Source of the DNA: Syngnathus acus
Taxonomy: Eukaryota; Chordata; Actinopteri; Syngnathiformes; Syngnathidae
Length of the DNA: 64,000 nucleotides
Direction of reading: 5' to 3'
Assembly: GCF_901709675.1 (NCBI RefSeq)
Contig: NC_051096.1
Coordinates: 1 to 64,000 of the forward strand
The notes beneath the pieces were generated by a model. The model searched no databases. It was given only the letters and a program-made list of their open reading frames with translations, and was not told where the DNA came from. This document shows, one piece after another, positions 1-8,984 of the stretch. The number at the start of each line of letters is the position of its first letter. Within the stretch, counting starts at the first letter, position 1. A program made the translations under genes and the position numbers.

Positions 1-1434
1 GTGTGAGGTGCCCTCGTGCTTCAAGAGCTCCACCATCGTTCCAGTGGCCAAGAAGCCCGCCATCACAGGTTTGAATGACTATAGACCCGTCGCACTGACA
101 TCTGTGGTCATGAAATCTTTCGAGAGGTTAGTGCTGAACCACCTGAAGGAGGTCACGGGCCCCCTGCTTGACCCCCTCCAGTTTGCCTACCGGGCAAACA
201 GGTCAGTGGATGATGCGGTCAACATGGGACTGCACTACATCCTGCACCACCTGGACACCCCAGGAACGTACGCCAGGATCCTGTTCGTGGACTTCAGCTC
301 GGCGTTCAACACCATTGCTCCTGACATCCTCCAACAGAAGCTCATCCAGCTTGCGGTGCCTGCCCCCACCTGTCAGTGGATCACCAGCTTCGTGACCAAC
401 AGGAGACAGCGTGTGAGGCTGGGGGGCATCACATCTGACACCCGGACCACCAATACTGGAGCCCCTCAGGGGTGCGTCCTCTCCCCACTGCTCTTCTCTC
501 TCTACACCAATGATTTCTCCTCAGATGACTCTCCTGTGAAGCTCCTGAAGTATGCAGACGACACCACTCTCATCGGACTGATCCAGGACGGTGATGAGAC
601 TGCGTACAGACAGGAGGTGGAGCGGCTGGTCCACTGGTGCAACCAAAACCATCTGAGCTGAACCCGCTCAAGACCGTGGAGATGACAATGGATTTCAGGC
701 GAGACCCTTCACCACTTTTACCCCTCACTATCCGCAGTAATACTATTCTCTCCACAGACACCTTCAAGTTCCTGGGAACCACAATCTCTCGGGACCTGAA
801 ATGGACCGGCCACATAGACTCTGTCCGGAAGAAGGCCCAGCAGAGGCTGTACTTGCTGAGACAGCTCAAGAAGTTCAACCTGCCGCGAGAGCTTCTGAAG
901 ACCTTCTACACTGCCATCATCCAGTCTGTCCTCTGCACCTCCATCACTGTCTGGTTTGGATCAGCCTCCAAACAAGACAAGCACAGACTGCAACGGACAA
1001 TCAGGACTGCAGAAAAGATCATTGGAATCAACCTCCCATCTATCCAAGACTTGTACCTGTCCAGGACCAGGAAACGTGCAAGGAACATCTCTACAGACCC
1101 TTCTCACCCAGGTTGCAGTCTGTTTGAACTACTCCCCTCCGGACGGCGTTATAGAGCTCGGTACGCCAAAACCAGCAGACACCGAGACAGCTTCTTCCCC
1201 CAGGCTGTTGCTCTGATGAACTCACACCACTCATAGAGTCTCAGAGGCATTACTGTGCAATAACATCCTGCTCTTCACACCTTTTGAATTTGTCTACACT
1301 GTTTTTGCCATTATTCACATGTCCTGAGTGTTGTTAGTCACCTATATGTTGAACAGAGGGTGTGTTTTACCAAAGTCAAATTCCTTGTTTGGCACGCTCA
1401 AACATGGCGAATAAAAACTCTTGAATCTTGAATT
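1..1434 (+). mobile_element. L2-like LINE (family C), 3' part, cut by window edge
   Basis: This is the 3' portion of a non-LTR retrotransposon that reads in from the left edge. It is nearly identical to the 3' 1.4 kb of the full-length copy at 51190-54386, including the 3' UTR. It ends in AATAAA followed by short TTGAATC repeats near 1413-1434, the self-priming type of tail seen in L2-clade LINEs. Minus-strand retroviral gag sequence resumes immediately after it, so it inserted into that provirus. Confidence 0.85.
8..1236 (+). pseudogene. L2-like reverse transcriptase, C-terminal part, frameshifted
   Basis: This encodes the reverse transcriptase and C-terminal region of the LINE ORF2. Visible RT blocks are [11 protein letters not shown] (motif A), [13 protein letters not shown] (motif B) and YADDTTL with the catalytic DD (motif C). 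The frame breaks at about 655-661, where HLELNP of the intact copy becomes HLS followed by a stop. The missing base is near CATCTGAGCTG. The rest continues in another frame to the stop at 1236. The enzyme would copy LINE RNA into DNA at the target site. This copy cannot make a full protein. Confidence 0.85.
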
Positions 1435-1475
1435 TCTGCCCACTCATCAGAGCCAAAAATATGTTCAGCCACACC

Positions 1476-2189
1476 TTACCTCCTCTGTGAAGTCTTTTCC
1501 ATCATCGCGGTCACATCGCGGAGCACCATGGGCTCGTAGTGCTGACCGCCCGATGTGGTCACCAGCGGACACATCAATTCATTTTTCTGCACCTCGGCCT
1601 GCGTCATCTGTCCCTGACCACTCCGCAAATTGTATTCTTTCCGTGTCTCTCTTTCTCCCTGCCTGTGCTTCATTCTACTGTCCTGATTCACGTATTCTAA
1701 CATTTTTCTCTGTTGCATCACAACATCATCTTCTTCCTCACCCTCGCTGCTGTCCCACTGTGGATGCTCTTCCTGTCTCCGCTCGCTCTTCGCGTCTTCT
1801 AGTCTCACTTTCTCCATTGCCCATTTTAACATCTGCGCTTCCTGTCTACGCTGCTCATCGGCTTGATCAACTTTCGCCACGTTCTCGGCACTAAGTCTAT
1901 GCCAGCTTTCTCCTTTTGTCACGTTGGACGGCTGAGGGCTCGGGCCGGGGGTGGATGTGACTACGCGGGATGCATCCCCCTCCCGGGCCCGTCGCCTCTC
2001 TTTATTTACTGCTTGTTCAATCAGCTGCACAATACTCTGATCCGCCCTGTCGCCTCCGCCCTCGTCATCCATTACCAGCCGGCCACCCAACGTCACCACC
2101 GGAGCCATCACTCCGGGGTCGCCGTACGGCGGCGGTTCAACATTGGTCACTCCGAGTGTGGGGGCACTCGGGTGTGTCACATCGTGCAA
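1476..2189 (-). pseudogene. Retroviral Gag-like fragment with PPPY motif
   Basis: This is a 237-codon minus-strand reading frame. Near its start is EPPPYGDP, a PPxY late-domain motif that in retroviral Gag recruits NEDD4-type ubiquitin ligases for budding. It is followed by a highly charged, glutamate- and arginine-rich stretch (about residues 60-190). The last 40 residues (CPLVTT...YEPMVLRDV) resemble the start of a capsid domain of gammaretrovirus type in layout. It ends at a stop just before the neighbouring LINE. Upstream gag sequence lies beyond the inserted LINEs at 5.8-6.6 kb. The identification rests on layout and motif only. Confidence 0.55.
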
Positions 2190-2446
2190 AGATGTGTAAA
2201 TGCCCTTGTATTCATTCCTTGCCGTCTATTTTCACCGTTTTCTCTACCTTCTCTGCTTTTCCCACATTCTCCTGTTAGCCTGCAATTGTCCAAATCAAAA
2301 ATGTTATTTTCTTTTAATTGTCTTTCTTTTGAACCTCTAAATCTCTCGTGTTGCTAACCTATCTACACCAGGAAACCATTTAAAGGGTCTTAAAGACAGG
2401 ACCAACAGATTACTCCCAATATTTCCTCATTATTTATTTATTAGCT
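2190..2446 (-). other. Provirus interior between gag fragments, no clear domain
   Basis: Minus-strand continuation of the retroviral piece up to the LINE insertion point. It is AT-rich and partly open, but I recognise no conserved motif. Confidence 0.4.
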
Positions 2447-3263
2447 GTGGGGGCGACATCCGTCTGCTCAACGATCTCAATCGCTTCTTTGCTCGCTTCG
2501 ACGCTCAGGACAGCACTTGCCCGCTGAAGGCCCCTCCTCCTCCACAAGAGCAACCCCTGTGCCTCTCTGCTGATAGCGCTATCAACACTCGTAAGGCGGC
2601 GGGCCCTGACAACATCCCGGGTCGAGCGCTGAAGGACTGCGCTGGGGAGCTGACGGGTGTCTTCACGGACATCTTCAACATTTCCCTGCAGCAAGCCGTC
2701 GTCCCTTCGTGTTTCAAGGCTGCCACCATCGTACCTGTGCCGAAGAAACCTGCCCCGTCCTGCTTCAATGACTACCGCCCCGTGGCACTGACGCCCATCA
2801 TCATGAAGTGCTTTGAGCGGCTTGTCATGGAGCAGATCCATTCTACCCCCCACCATAGACCCCTTCCAGTTTGCGTACCGAGCCAAACGGTCCTCTGAGG
2901 ATGCCATCTGCTCTGCCCTCCACTCGGCCCTCACCCACCTGGAGAGTAGGGACTCATATGTGAGATTGCTGTTTCTGGACTTCAGTTCTGCCTTCAACAC
3001 CATTGTGCCACAACGACTCATCTGCAAACTCGCCAAGCTGGGCCTCAGTACCTACCTCTGCAACTGGCTACTAGACTTCCTCAGTCAGAGACCTCAGGTG
3101 GTACGTGTTGGCGACAAGATCTCCGCCAGCATCACGCTGAGCACGGGGGCCCCCCCAAGGCTGCGTGCTCAGTCCGCTGCTCTTCACCCTGCTGACGCAT
3201 GACTGCGCTGCAACCTACAGCACCAACCGCATGGTGAAATTTGCTGACGACACGACTCTGGTG

Positions 3264-4451
3264 CCGAAGAAACCTCAAATCACCTCATGGAATGACTACA
3301 GACCTGTGGCACTGACTCCCATCATGATGAAATGCTTCGAAAGGCTGCTCAAAGATCACATCGTCTCCAGACTCCCCCCAACATTCGATCCGTTCCAGTT
3401 TGCCTACCGGCAGAACCGCTCCACTGAGGATGCCATCTCCTCCGTTCTTCACCTGAGCCTGGCTCACCTGGAGGAGAGGAACACCCACGTGCGGTTGCTG
3501 TTCCTGGACTTCAGCTCAGCGTTTAACACCATCATTCCACAACATCTGGTGGAAAAACTGGAACACCTGGGCTTCAGCACCCCCCTTCGGAACTGGCTGC
3601 TAGACTTCCTCACCAACAGACCTCAGTCAGTCCGGGTCGGACAGAACACCTCCGATGTCATCACCCTCAGCACAGGCTCCCCTCAGGGCTGCGTCCTGAG
3701 CCCCCTGCTGTTCACCCTGATGACACACGACTGCGCCCCCAGGTTCACCACCAATCACATCGTGAAGTTTGCAGACGACACAACGGTGGTGGGCCTCATC
3801 AGGGACAACAACGACCTGGACTACAGAGAGGAGGTGGAGCAGTTGGTGGGCTGGTGCAGAGAAAATAGCCTGATCCTGAATGTGGAGAAGACGAAGGAGA
3901 TCATCGTCGACTTCAGGAAGAACCAGCCTCACCACGCTCCACTGATCATCAACAGCTCAGCTGTGGAGGTGGTCAGCAGCACTAAATTCCTGGGAGTCCA
4001 CATCACAGACGACCTCACCTGGACTGTGAACACCACAACACTGGTCAAGAGGGCACAGAAGCGCTTGTACTTCCTGCGGAGGATGAGGAGAGCCCACCTG
4101 CCCCCACGCATCATGAGGACGTTCTACCGAAGCACCATAGAGAGCATTCTGACAAGCTGTCTCTCGGTGTGGTGTGGAGGTTGCAGCGCCTCCGATTGGA
4201 AGAACCTGAGGAGAGTGGTGAGGACAGCAGAGAGGATCATCGGGGCTCCTCTTCCCTCCATTCAGGACTTGTCATCCCAGCGCTGCGTGTCCCGAGCCCG
4301 AAATATTATCAGTGACCCATCACACCCCCACCATGGTCTGTTCTCCCTGCTGCCCTCTGGGAAGAGGTTTCGCAGCATCCGCTGGAGGTCCACCAGGTTC
4401 TGCAATAGTTTTTTCCCTGCTGTCGTCAGACTGTTGAACATTCAAACGTAG
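3264..4451 (+). pseudogene. Family B LINE reverse transcriptase, open but 5'-truncated
   Basis: The frame is uninterrupted from PKKPQITS to a stop at 4451. It covers RT motifs A ([11 protein letters not shown]), B ([13 protein letters not shown]) and C ([11 protein letters not shown]), the thumb and the C-terminal region with [18 protein letters not shown]. The endonuclease and the first RT blocks are missing, so it is a truncated copy even though no stop is seen. It is useful as a clean reference for the two lesions in the 31946-35175 copy. Confidence 0.8.
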
Positions 4452-4692
4452 CACTCCTCTGCACACTTGTAAATACTGTTTTTGTCTCCTGCACTGTTCA
4501 CATACTTTATCACTGCTGCACCTTGTACTTTATAATTATCTTATTTCATATTTTTATATAGAATGTCACTTTTTTTTTTAACCAGCCGAAATACCTCTAC
4601 ATTGCTGAAAGCCGTATGCAACGAAATTTCGTTTTGTACACACCTAGTGTTGACAAAATGACAATAAAGTTCTGTCTAAGTCTAAGTCTAAG
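3264..4692 (+). mobile_element. L2-like LINE (family B), 5'-truncated, nested
   Basis: A 1.43-kb LINE fragment inserted in the family A element. The host sequence TCTGGTG occurs at 3257-3263 and again at 4693-4699, a 7-bp target-site duplication. The 3' end has AATAAAG and CTAAGT repeats (4669-4692). It is closely related to the longer minus-strand copy at 31946-35175. Confidence 0.85.
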
Positions 4693-5650
4693 TCTGGTGG
4701 GTCTCATCACCAAGGGCGACGAGACTCAATACAGGTTGGAGGTTGACCTTCTGACCACGTGGTGCAAGGACAACAACCTCCTGCTGAACGTCAACAAGAC
4801 CAAGGAGATTGTTGTTGACTTCCGGAAGGGTCACACCCAACACCTGCCGCTGACCAACGACGGTGCTGTGGTGGAGAGAGTGAGCAGCACCAGGTTCCTG
4901 GGGGTGCACATCAGTGAGGATCTCTCCTGGTCCACCAACACCGCATCACTGGCGAAGAAGGCCCAGCGCCGCCTGTACTTCCTGCAGAAACTCAGGCGAG
5001 CGTGTGCTCCTCCGGCCGTCATGACTACATTTTACCGTGGCACCATTGGGAGCGTCCTCTCCAGTTGTATTGCTGTTTGGGGTGGTAGCTGCACTGACTA
5101 CAACATGAAGGCCCTCCAGCGCATAGTGATCACGGCTGGTAAGATTATTGGTGCTTCACTCCCCTCCTTGAAGGACATTTACGCCTCCCGTCTCACCCGC
5201 AAGGCGACCACGATTGTGAGTGATGTGAGTCACCCCGCTCACTCTTTGTTCGATCTTCTGCCCTCTGGGAAGAGGTACAGGAGCCTGCGCTCCCGCACCA
5301 CCAGACTCACCAACAGCTTCATACTCCAGGCTGTTAGGATCCTGAACTCTCTCCCCCCTTCTGGGTAGCGTCCTGTACTTTTGCGCTTTATTCTGACTGT
5401 CTGCTGTATGCACACTTGCTCCGTTTTGCTCCTCTTATTTATTGTCTTATTTGTTTATTTATTATTTATTCATCACTCTTATTATTCATTGTTTGTGCCT
5501 TCTTGTTTTTATTTTGTGTTGTTTGCTTGTATGTATGTCGTGTACTATGTCTTGTCACCGTGGGATAGTGGTAACGTAATTTCGATTTCTTTGTGTGTCT
5601 TGGCATGTGAAGAGATTGACAATAAAGCAGACTTTGACTTTGACTTTTTA

Positions 5651-5782
5651 TTTACGAGTTAGCCCCCCTTCCTTCTCTCACTCCCTCTTTCTATCTGTCT
5701 CGGGCCGAATGTGTAGCGTCCTGGCATAAATCACTGCTGCCACGGCCCAACTGTTTTCCTAAGACCCACAGGTACACATACA
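5651..5782 (-). other. Provirus interior after LINE A, no clear domain
   Basis: Short stretch between the LINE tail and the gag fragment. No motif recognised. Confidence 0.35.
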
Positions 5783-6600
5783 TTAGTATTTTAATGAGTA
5801 TTGCAAGCATGCCCCTCTCTCGCCTATTTGCAAACTGTTAAACATTAGTACCAGTGATGTTTCAGTTTCAATCAAGCACGTTCGCTGTTGGTCATGCACC
5901 CTTTGCTCATCAACATTTGATCTCCCCTCGTCTTGCCTCAGTTCTCCTCGACATTGACCTCTCCCGGGGGGACCCAGCCCCGCCTTTGCGGACTCCTCGG
6001 CACAGCGGCCCTGGACGGGGGGGGGGGGGGGGGGGTAGGGGGTCAGCGTATCAATGTTGACGCCACGATCTGGCCAGGCCCGCGCGTCCCGCTGGCCCCC
6101 ACCCCCGCCGGTATAGCGCCATTCCACGCCTTGGAGCCCACCGATCCCCCTCCTTTCTTGAACATTCTCTGATATGTGGCGTCTTCCTCCTCACACGGCC
6201 GCACCCACACGGGGTGTGCACATAAACGCACACACACCGAGCGCGCACACAACCGCACATACACACACGTATCCGCACGCCAATACACAAAGCGCGCACA
6301 CAGAGCTCAGACGAACGACGACAGACTGACACAAACTTTACAGAGATTACGCACGAACACAGAACACACAGACAAAGGGATTCGAATCCATCTCTCATGT
6401 AGCTTCTTTGCCACTTTCTTTCGGTCAATGCCACTCACGATTTGTGCTTCCACATCAGCATACATTCCTTCAATCTCACTCCATTCATTCCTCTCACACA
6501 CATTCCCCCCAATTTGGTTGCTCATTTTGGATATTTTAGCGGTCTGGTCTCTCACAGGAAGAACTGTTACCACCGGATACTTTTTGAGGAGGCCTCACTT
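5783..6600 (-). pseudogene. Retroviral Gag N-terminal (matrix-like) and proline-rich remnants
   Basis: On the minus strand a matrix-like stretch lies at about 6573-6360 (EWSEIEGMYADVEAQI followed by a basic KKVAKKL segment). It is followed by a low-complexity region derived from CA-rich DNA, and then a proline-rich stretch (about 6127-5783, with PYPPPPPPV) like the linker of Gag proteins. Frames change between the pieces and stops occur upstream of 6573. No intact start codon is visible. A run of about 19 G at 6018-6036 is prone to sequencing error. Position between the primer-binding site and the 1476-2189 fragment fits gag. Confidence 0.5.
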
Positions 6601-7041
6601 CTCCTCGGGGACCTCAAAAACACCCCAGCTATTTGAATACGGTCGTCACCGCAAAACTTGTCCGCCACGACGAAGCACTAGGTCCCTGACCTATCCTTAG
6701 TACGCGTAAGTCCCTGACTTTACCGTACACGTTACACACGTAAGTTCCAAACTTATCCACCGTATGTATCTTAGCTTCTTGCACACCTTATTTGATCTGA
6801 ACGACAGTCTCCTCTTAAATTTCCTCTTTCAATTTTCAGAATTTCGACTTCTAGTAGCAGGTATTCTGCTTACCTTATCAGTGGTGAGTACTCAGGGTTG
6901 AGGAGACGTCGTAACAGCTCAACGTTGTGTGACAGCGCTTATCCTTATCACGACGGTTCGCCGACCGGGAGGCAGTGTCCCTGACAACTGTCCGGTGCCC
7001 TGGGTGCAGACCACGAGTTTGTCAATTACCCTTCTCTTGAC

Positions 7042-7059
7042 ATCACGTCGGGGTCACCA
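7042..7059 (-). other. Retroviral primer-binding site matching tRNA-Trp
   Basis: The plus strand reads ATCACGTCGGGGTCACCA. This matches the 3' 15 nt of vertebrate tRNA-Trp (CCA anticodon), as I remember it, plus the added CCA. On the minus strand this is therefore a perfect 18-nt site for priming by tRNA-Trp. It lies 6 nt inside the proposed LTR end at 7066, where a primer-binding site should be. Confidence 0.75.
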
Positions 7060-7065
7060 AGAAAT

Positions 7066-7637
7066 TGTTAGGATACGGATTTTAGTTATTGATCTGACTC
7101 CAAATTGCGATCAACACTTAACACATGAGTTGCTATGTCCTAATCCACACACTGGCGCACCTAACAATTTTGCGAGTTCGTTCTGTCAAAGAGAAGACCA
7201 GTAGATCAATCAGACCGAATTTACCAATTGTTTATTCCTGACAAAGCAAGCTAATACAGGCGCCTGGGTCCCGGGTCCCTCACACTAAAACGTGTGTGTT
7301 CTTGTGACCATCAAGAGACAACACATTCTTCCGGGTTGCCCAGTTATAAAGAAACACAATATGAATAATTAAACATGCAAAACATTGTGAGATGATTGGT
7401 CGATGGCCGTCTCCTCCCCACTGGGTGTTATCAGTGAGTGCAGCTGTCTGGCGGTTGGGTTTTTCCGACCACAAGGACGGGATGTTGTTCTCATTCCTCA
7501 CCGATCTCGAGATGTTCTCGCCAGCTGCACGTTCGCCTCGCTCTCGCCTGACCGATGATATATCCTGTTTGCACAACACTTCGGAGAAAACAACTTTGTG
7601 CAGTTGCTTGCACATTTCCTTTCTACTCATCATGTGA
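7066..7637 (-). mobile_element. Retroviral 5' LTR (outer boundary tentative)
   Basis: The inner edge is clear: the minus strand ends ...CCTAACA just before the primer-binding site. An AATAAA signal (minus strand) is at about 7227-7232 and a TATAA-like element at about 7343-7348. The outer edge is uncertain. TGTTCACATG (minus) at 7637 is a plausible start because LTRs begin with TG and end with CA, but the matching target duplication cannot be tested without the other LTR. Confidence 0.5.
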
Positions 7638-8075
7638 ACACATAAGTGCAGCCACTACTGGAGATTATATTGATGTGATTATATATAAGTCTAACGCTGT
7701 CACGAATTCGGGGTGGAAATGGAGCAGGGCGACCAAGTGCAGCTTGGACCAGGGTTTATTGACGGAACTCAAACTAACAGACTCGGTACACTGACATAAC
7801 TGATTAACAAAACCAACAACAGGAACCGAACAGAGACGTGAGACAAAAGACAGGAACCGAACAAACCTCACGACAGTAAACCTCATCAATGCTCCGACAG
7901 GGAGTAACACACAGACAGGACTTAAATACGCGACAGGCAACAAGAGGCAGGTGAGAATGATCACACTGATCATGGGCACACAGGAGGGGAGGGGCGAGCA
8001 CACAGACACACTGACAGAAACTTTGGACATGATCAGGGACACATGGCAAAACTGGGGACGAGACATGACAAACGC
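7638..8075. repeat. Unclassified interspersed repeat-like sequence
   Basis: From about 7696 (GTCACGAATTCGGGGTGG) to about 8075 the sequence has the look of a common fish repeat: many short GACAGG/CAGGAAC motifs and no coding frame of note. No terminal repeats or duplications were found. The name is left open. Confidence 0.35.
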
Positions 8076-8561
8076 AGCATTAATAAAATGTTTGGAAACT
8101 GCCGAAAGCACATTTCCCTTTACGATCGAATTTTGTTTCCCGATTTGTGTTGAATAAAATAATGAAATTACACATTTTCAAATAAAACACAGAGATAGGA
8201 TCATTTCCCGTTCTCTCATACCAAAAGTACACGTACCAAGACATACAACCGTTTTTACCTTCAATACTCAAAATAGACGCTCAATCGATAGGTGACGCAG
8301 TTTGAAAGAACGAGCGCCGTCAGTGTTCGATCAGGTACCTACAATCCTGTGCGCCAACAAGGTTTGAAGTAAAAAAGACATTACTGAACACAAAATACTC
8401 GTTTAAACCTTCTATTTAGGTTGAGTCCTTCTAAGTATAGTAAATCTAGGAACGTCTATTTTTTGTATTAGAAGGAATGGTTGCTGCAATTTGAGTGTGA
8501 GACCGCCTGTGAATTTGGTGAGACCAGCTGTGGGGTGGCCCGTTTTGACTCAGATTTTCAG
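8076..8561. other. AT-rich non-coding, upstream of U5-like gene
   Basis: No coding frame or repeat recognised. It would contain the promoter of the U5-like gene if that gene is active. I could not place a convincing proximal sequence element by eye. Confidence 0.4.
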
Positions 8562-8677
8562 ATCACTCGTTTCTCTTCAGATCGAATAAATCTTTCGCCT
8601 TTTACTAAAGATTTCCGTGGGGAGGAACAATAAGAGTCTATCTGAATTTTTTTTGATGTTCTGCGAAAGCGGAGCAT
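8562..8677 (+). ncRNA. U5 small nuclear RNA-like gene (variant)
   Basis: The sequence follows vertebrate U5 snRNA almost base for base through stem-loop 1: TTTCTCTTCAGATCG, the invariant loop CGCCTTTTAC, then TAAAGATTTCCGTGG and GAGGAACAA. An Sm-binding site (AATTTTTTTTG) follows at 8645-8655. It is followed by a 3' hairpin of nine pairs, some G-U, closed by GAAA (8656-8677). U5 holds exon ends in the spliceosome; loop 1 contacts them. The 5' end and the stretch before the Sm site differ from the human sequence, so it may be a variant or a recent pseudogene. The preserved Sm site and 3' hairpin argue for a gene. Confidence 0.75.
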
Positions 8678-8969
8678 TCTTTCTCTGTGAAAATATCAAT
8701 AACGGATAGCCGCCTATATCATACTCTGTGCAACAGTCATACGTTCACATAATTCATACCGACATACACGTATATGTGAACATGTTCACATAAACAGAGA
8801 AATAATGCCGAGTGCAGACAGACAATCACATTTAAGCCCTCGTTTATCAATGCAGTTTAATTTCTCGTGGTACCTATTTGAATGGGCACATGTCAGTCTA
8901 TTGTAATTTGGCAAAGAAATATTGTTTTTGAACAAAAACCAATAACCGCCCCCCTCAATTGCACAAGCA
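8678..8969. other. Non-coding spacer, U5-like gene to LINE
   Basis: AT-rich sequence with no recognised feature, except ACGTATATGTGAAC-like repeats around 8740-8790. Confidence 0.3.
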
Positions 8970-8984
8970 CTGCTCCTCACTTCA

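Larger units (their letters stand above)
2455..5368 (+). pseudogene. Family A LINE reverse transcriptase, broken
   Basis: RT-domain sequence starts at the linker before the RT (RKAAGPDNIPGRALKDC) and runs through [11 protein letters not shown] and the FADDTTLV motif. It breaks at the nested insertion and resumes with GLITKGDE and the thumb and C-terminal region to a stop at 5368. There is also a frameshift near 2830-2840 and another near 3155-3165 in the B motif (APPRL instead of APQGC). The long open stretches that cross 3263 and 4692 are artefacts of joining two elements. Confidence 0.8.
2447..5650 (+). mobile_element. L2-like LINE (family A), split by a nested LINE
   Basis: This is a 5'-truncated LINE with coding sequence at 2455-3256 and 4693-5368, a 3' UTR, and AATAAAG plus a tail of TTTGAC repeats ending near 5649. 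The tail is the same as in the fragments at 38754-39422 and 36798-36985. It is interrupted inside RT motif C by a second LINE at 3264-4692. It is itself inserted in the retroviral gag region. Confidence 0.8.
1435..7637 (-). mobile_element. Endogenous retrovirus, 5' part (LTR, PBS, gag remnants)
   Basis: Read on the minus strand, the order is an LTR (7066-7637), a primer-binding site (7042-7059), a leader (about 6600-7040) and gag-like coding remnants (about 6600-5783 and 2357-1476). It is interrupted by LINE copies at 2447-5650 and cut at 1435 by another LINE. No pol or env is seen in the window. The PPPY late-domain motif, the proline-rich middle and the capsid-like end point to an orthoretrovirus-like Gag. 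The assignment to genus is open. It is an old, broken copy. Confidence 0.65.

Noticed and set aside
3165-4451. A 428-codon frame that looks like one RT protein
   Set aside because: It joins LINE A before 3263 with LINE B after it; the 7-bp duplication shows an insertion boundary inside.
4616-5368. A 250-codon frame starting in the 3' UTR of LINE B
   Set aside because: The start lies in non-coding tail repeats; only the part after 4693 is LINE A coding.
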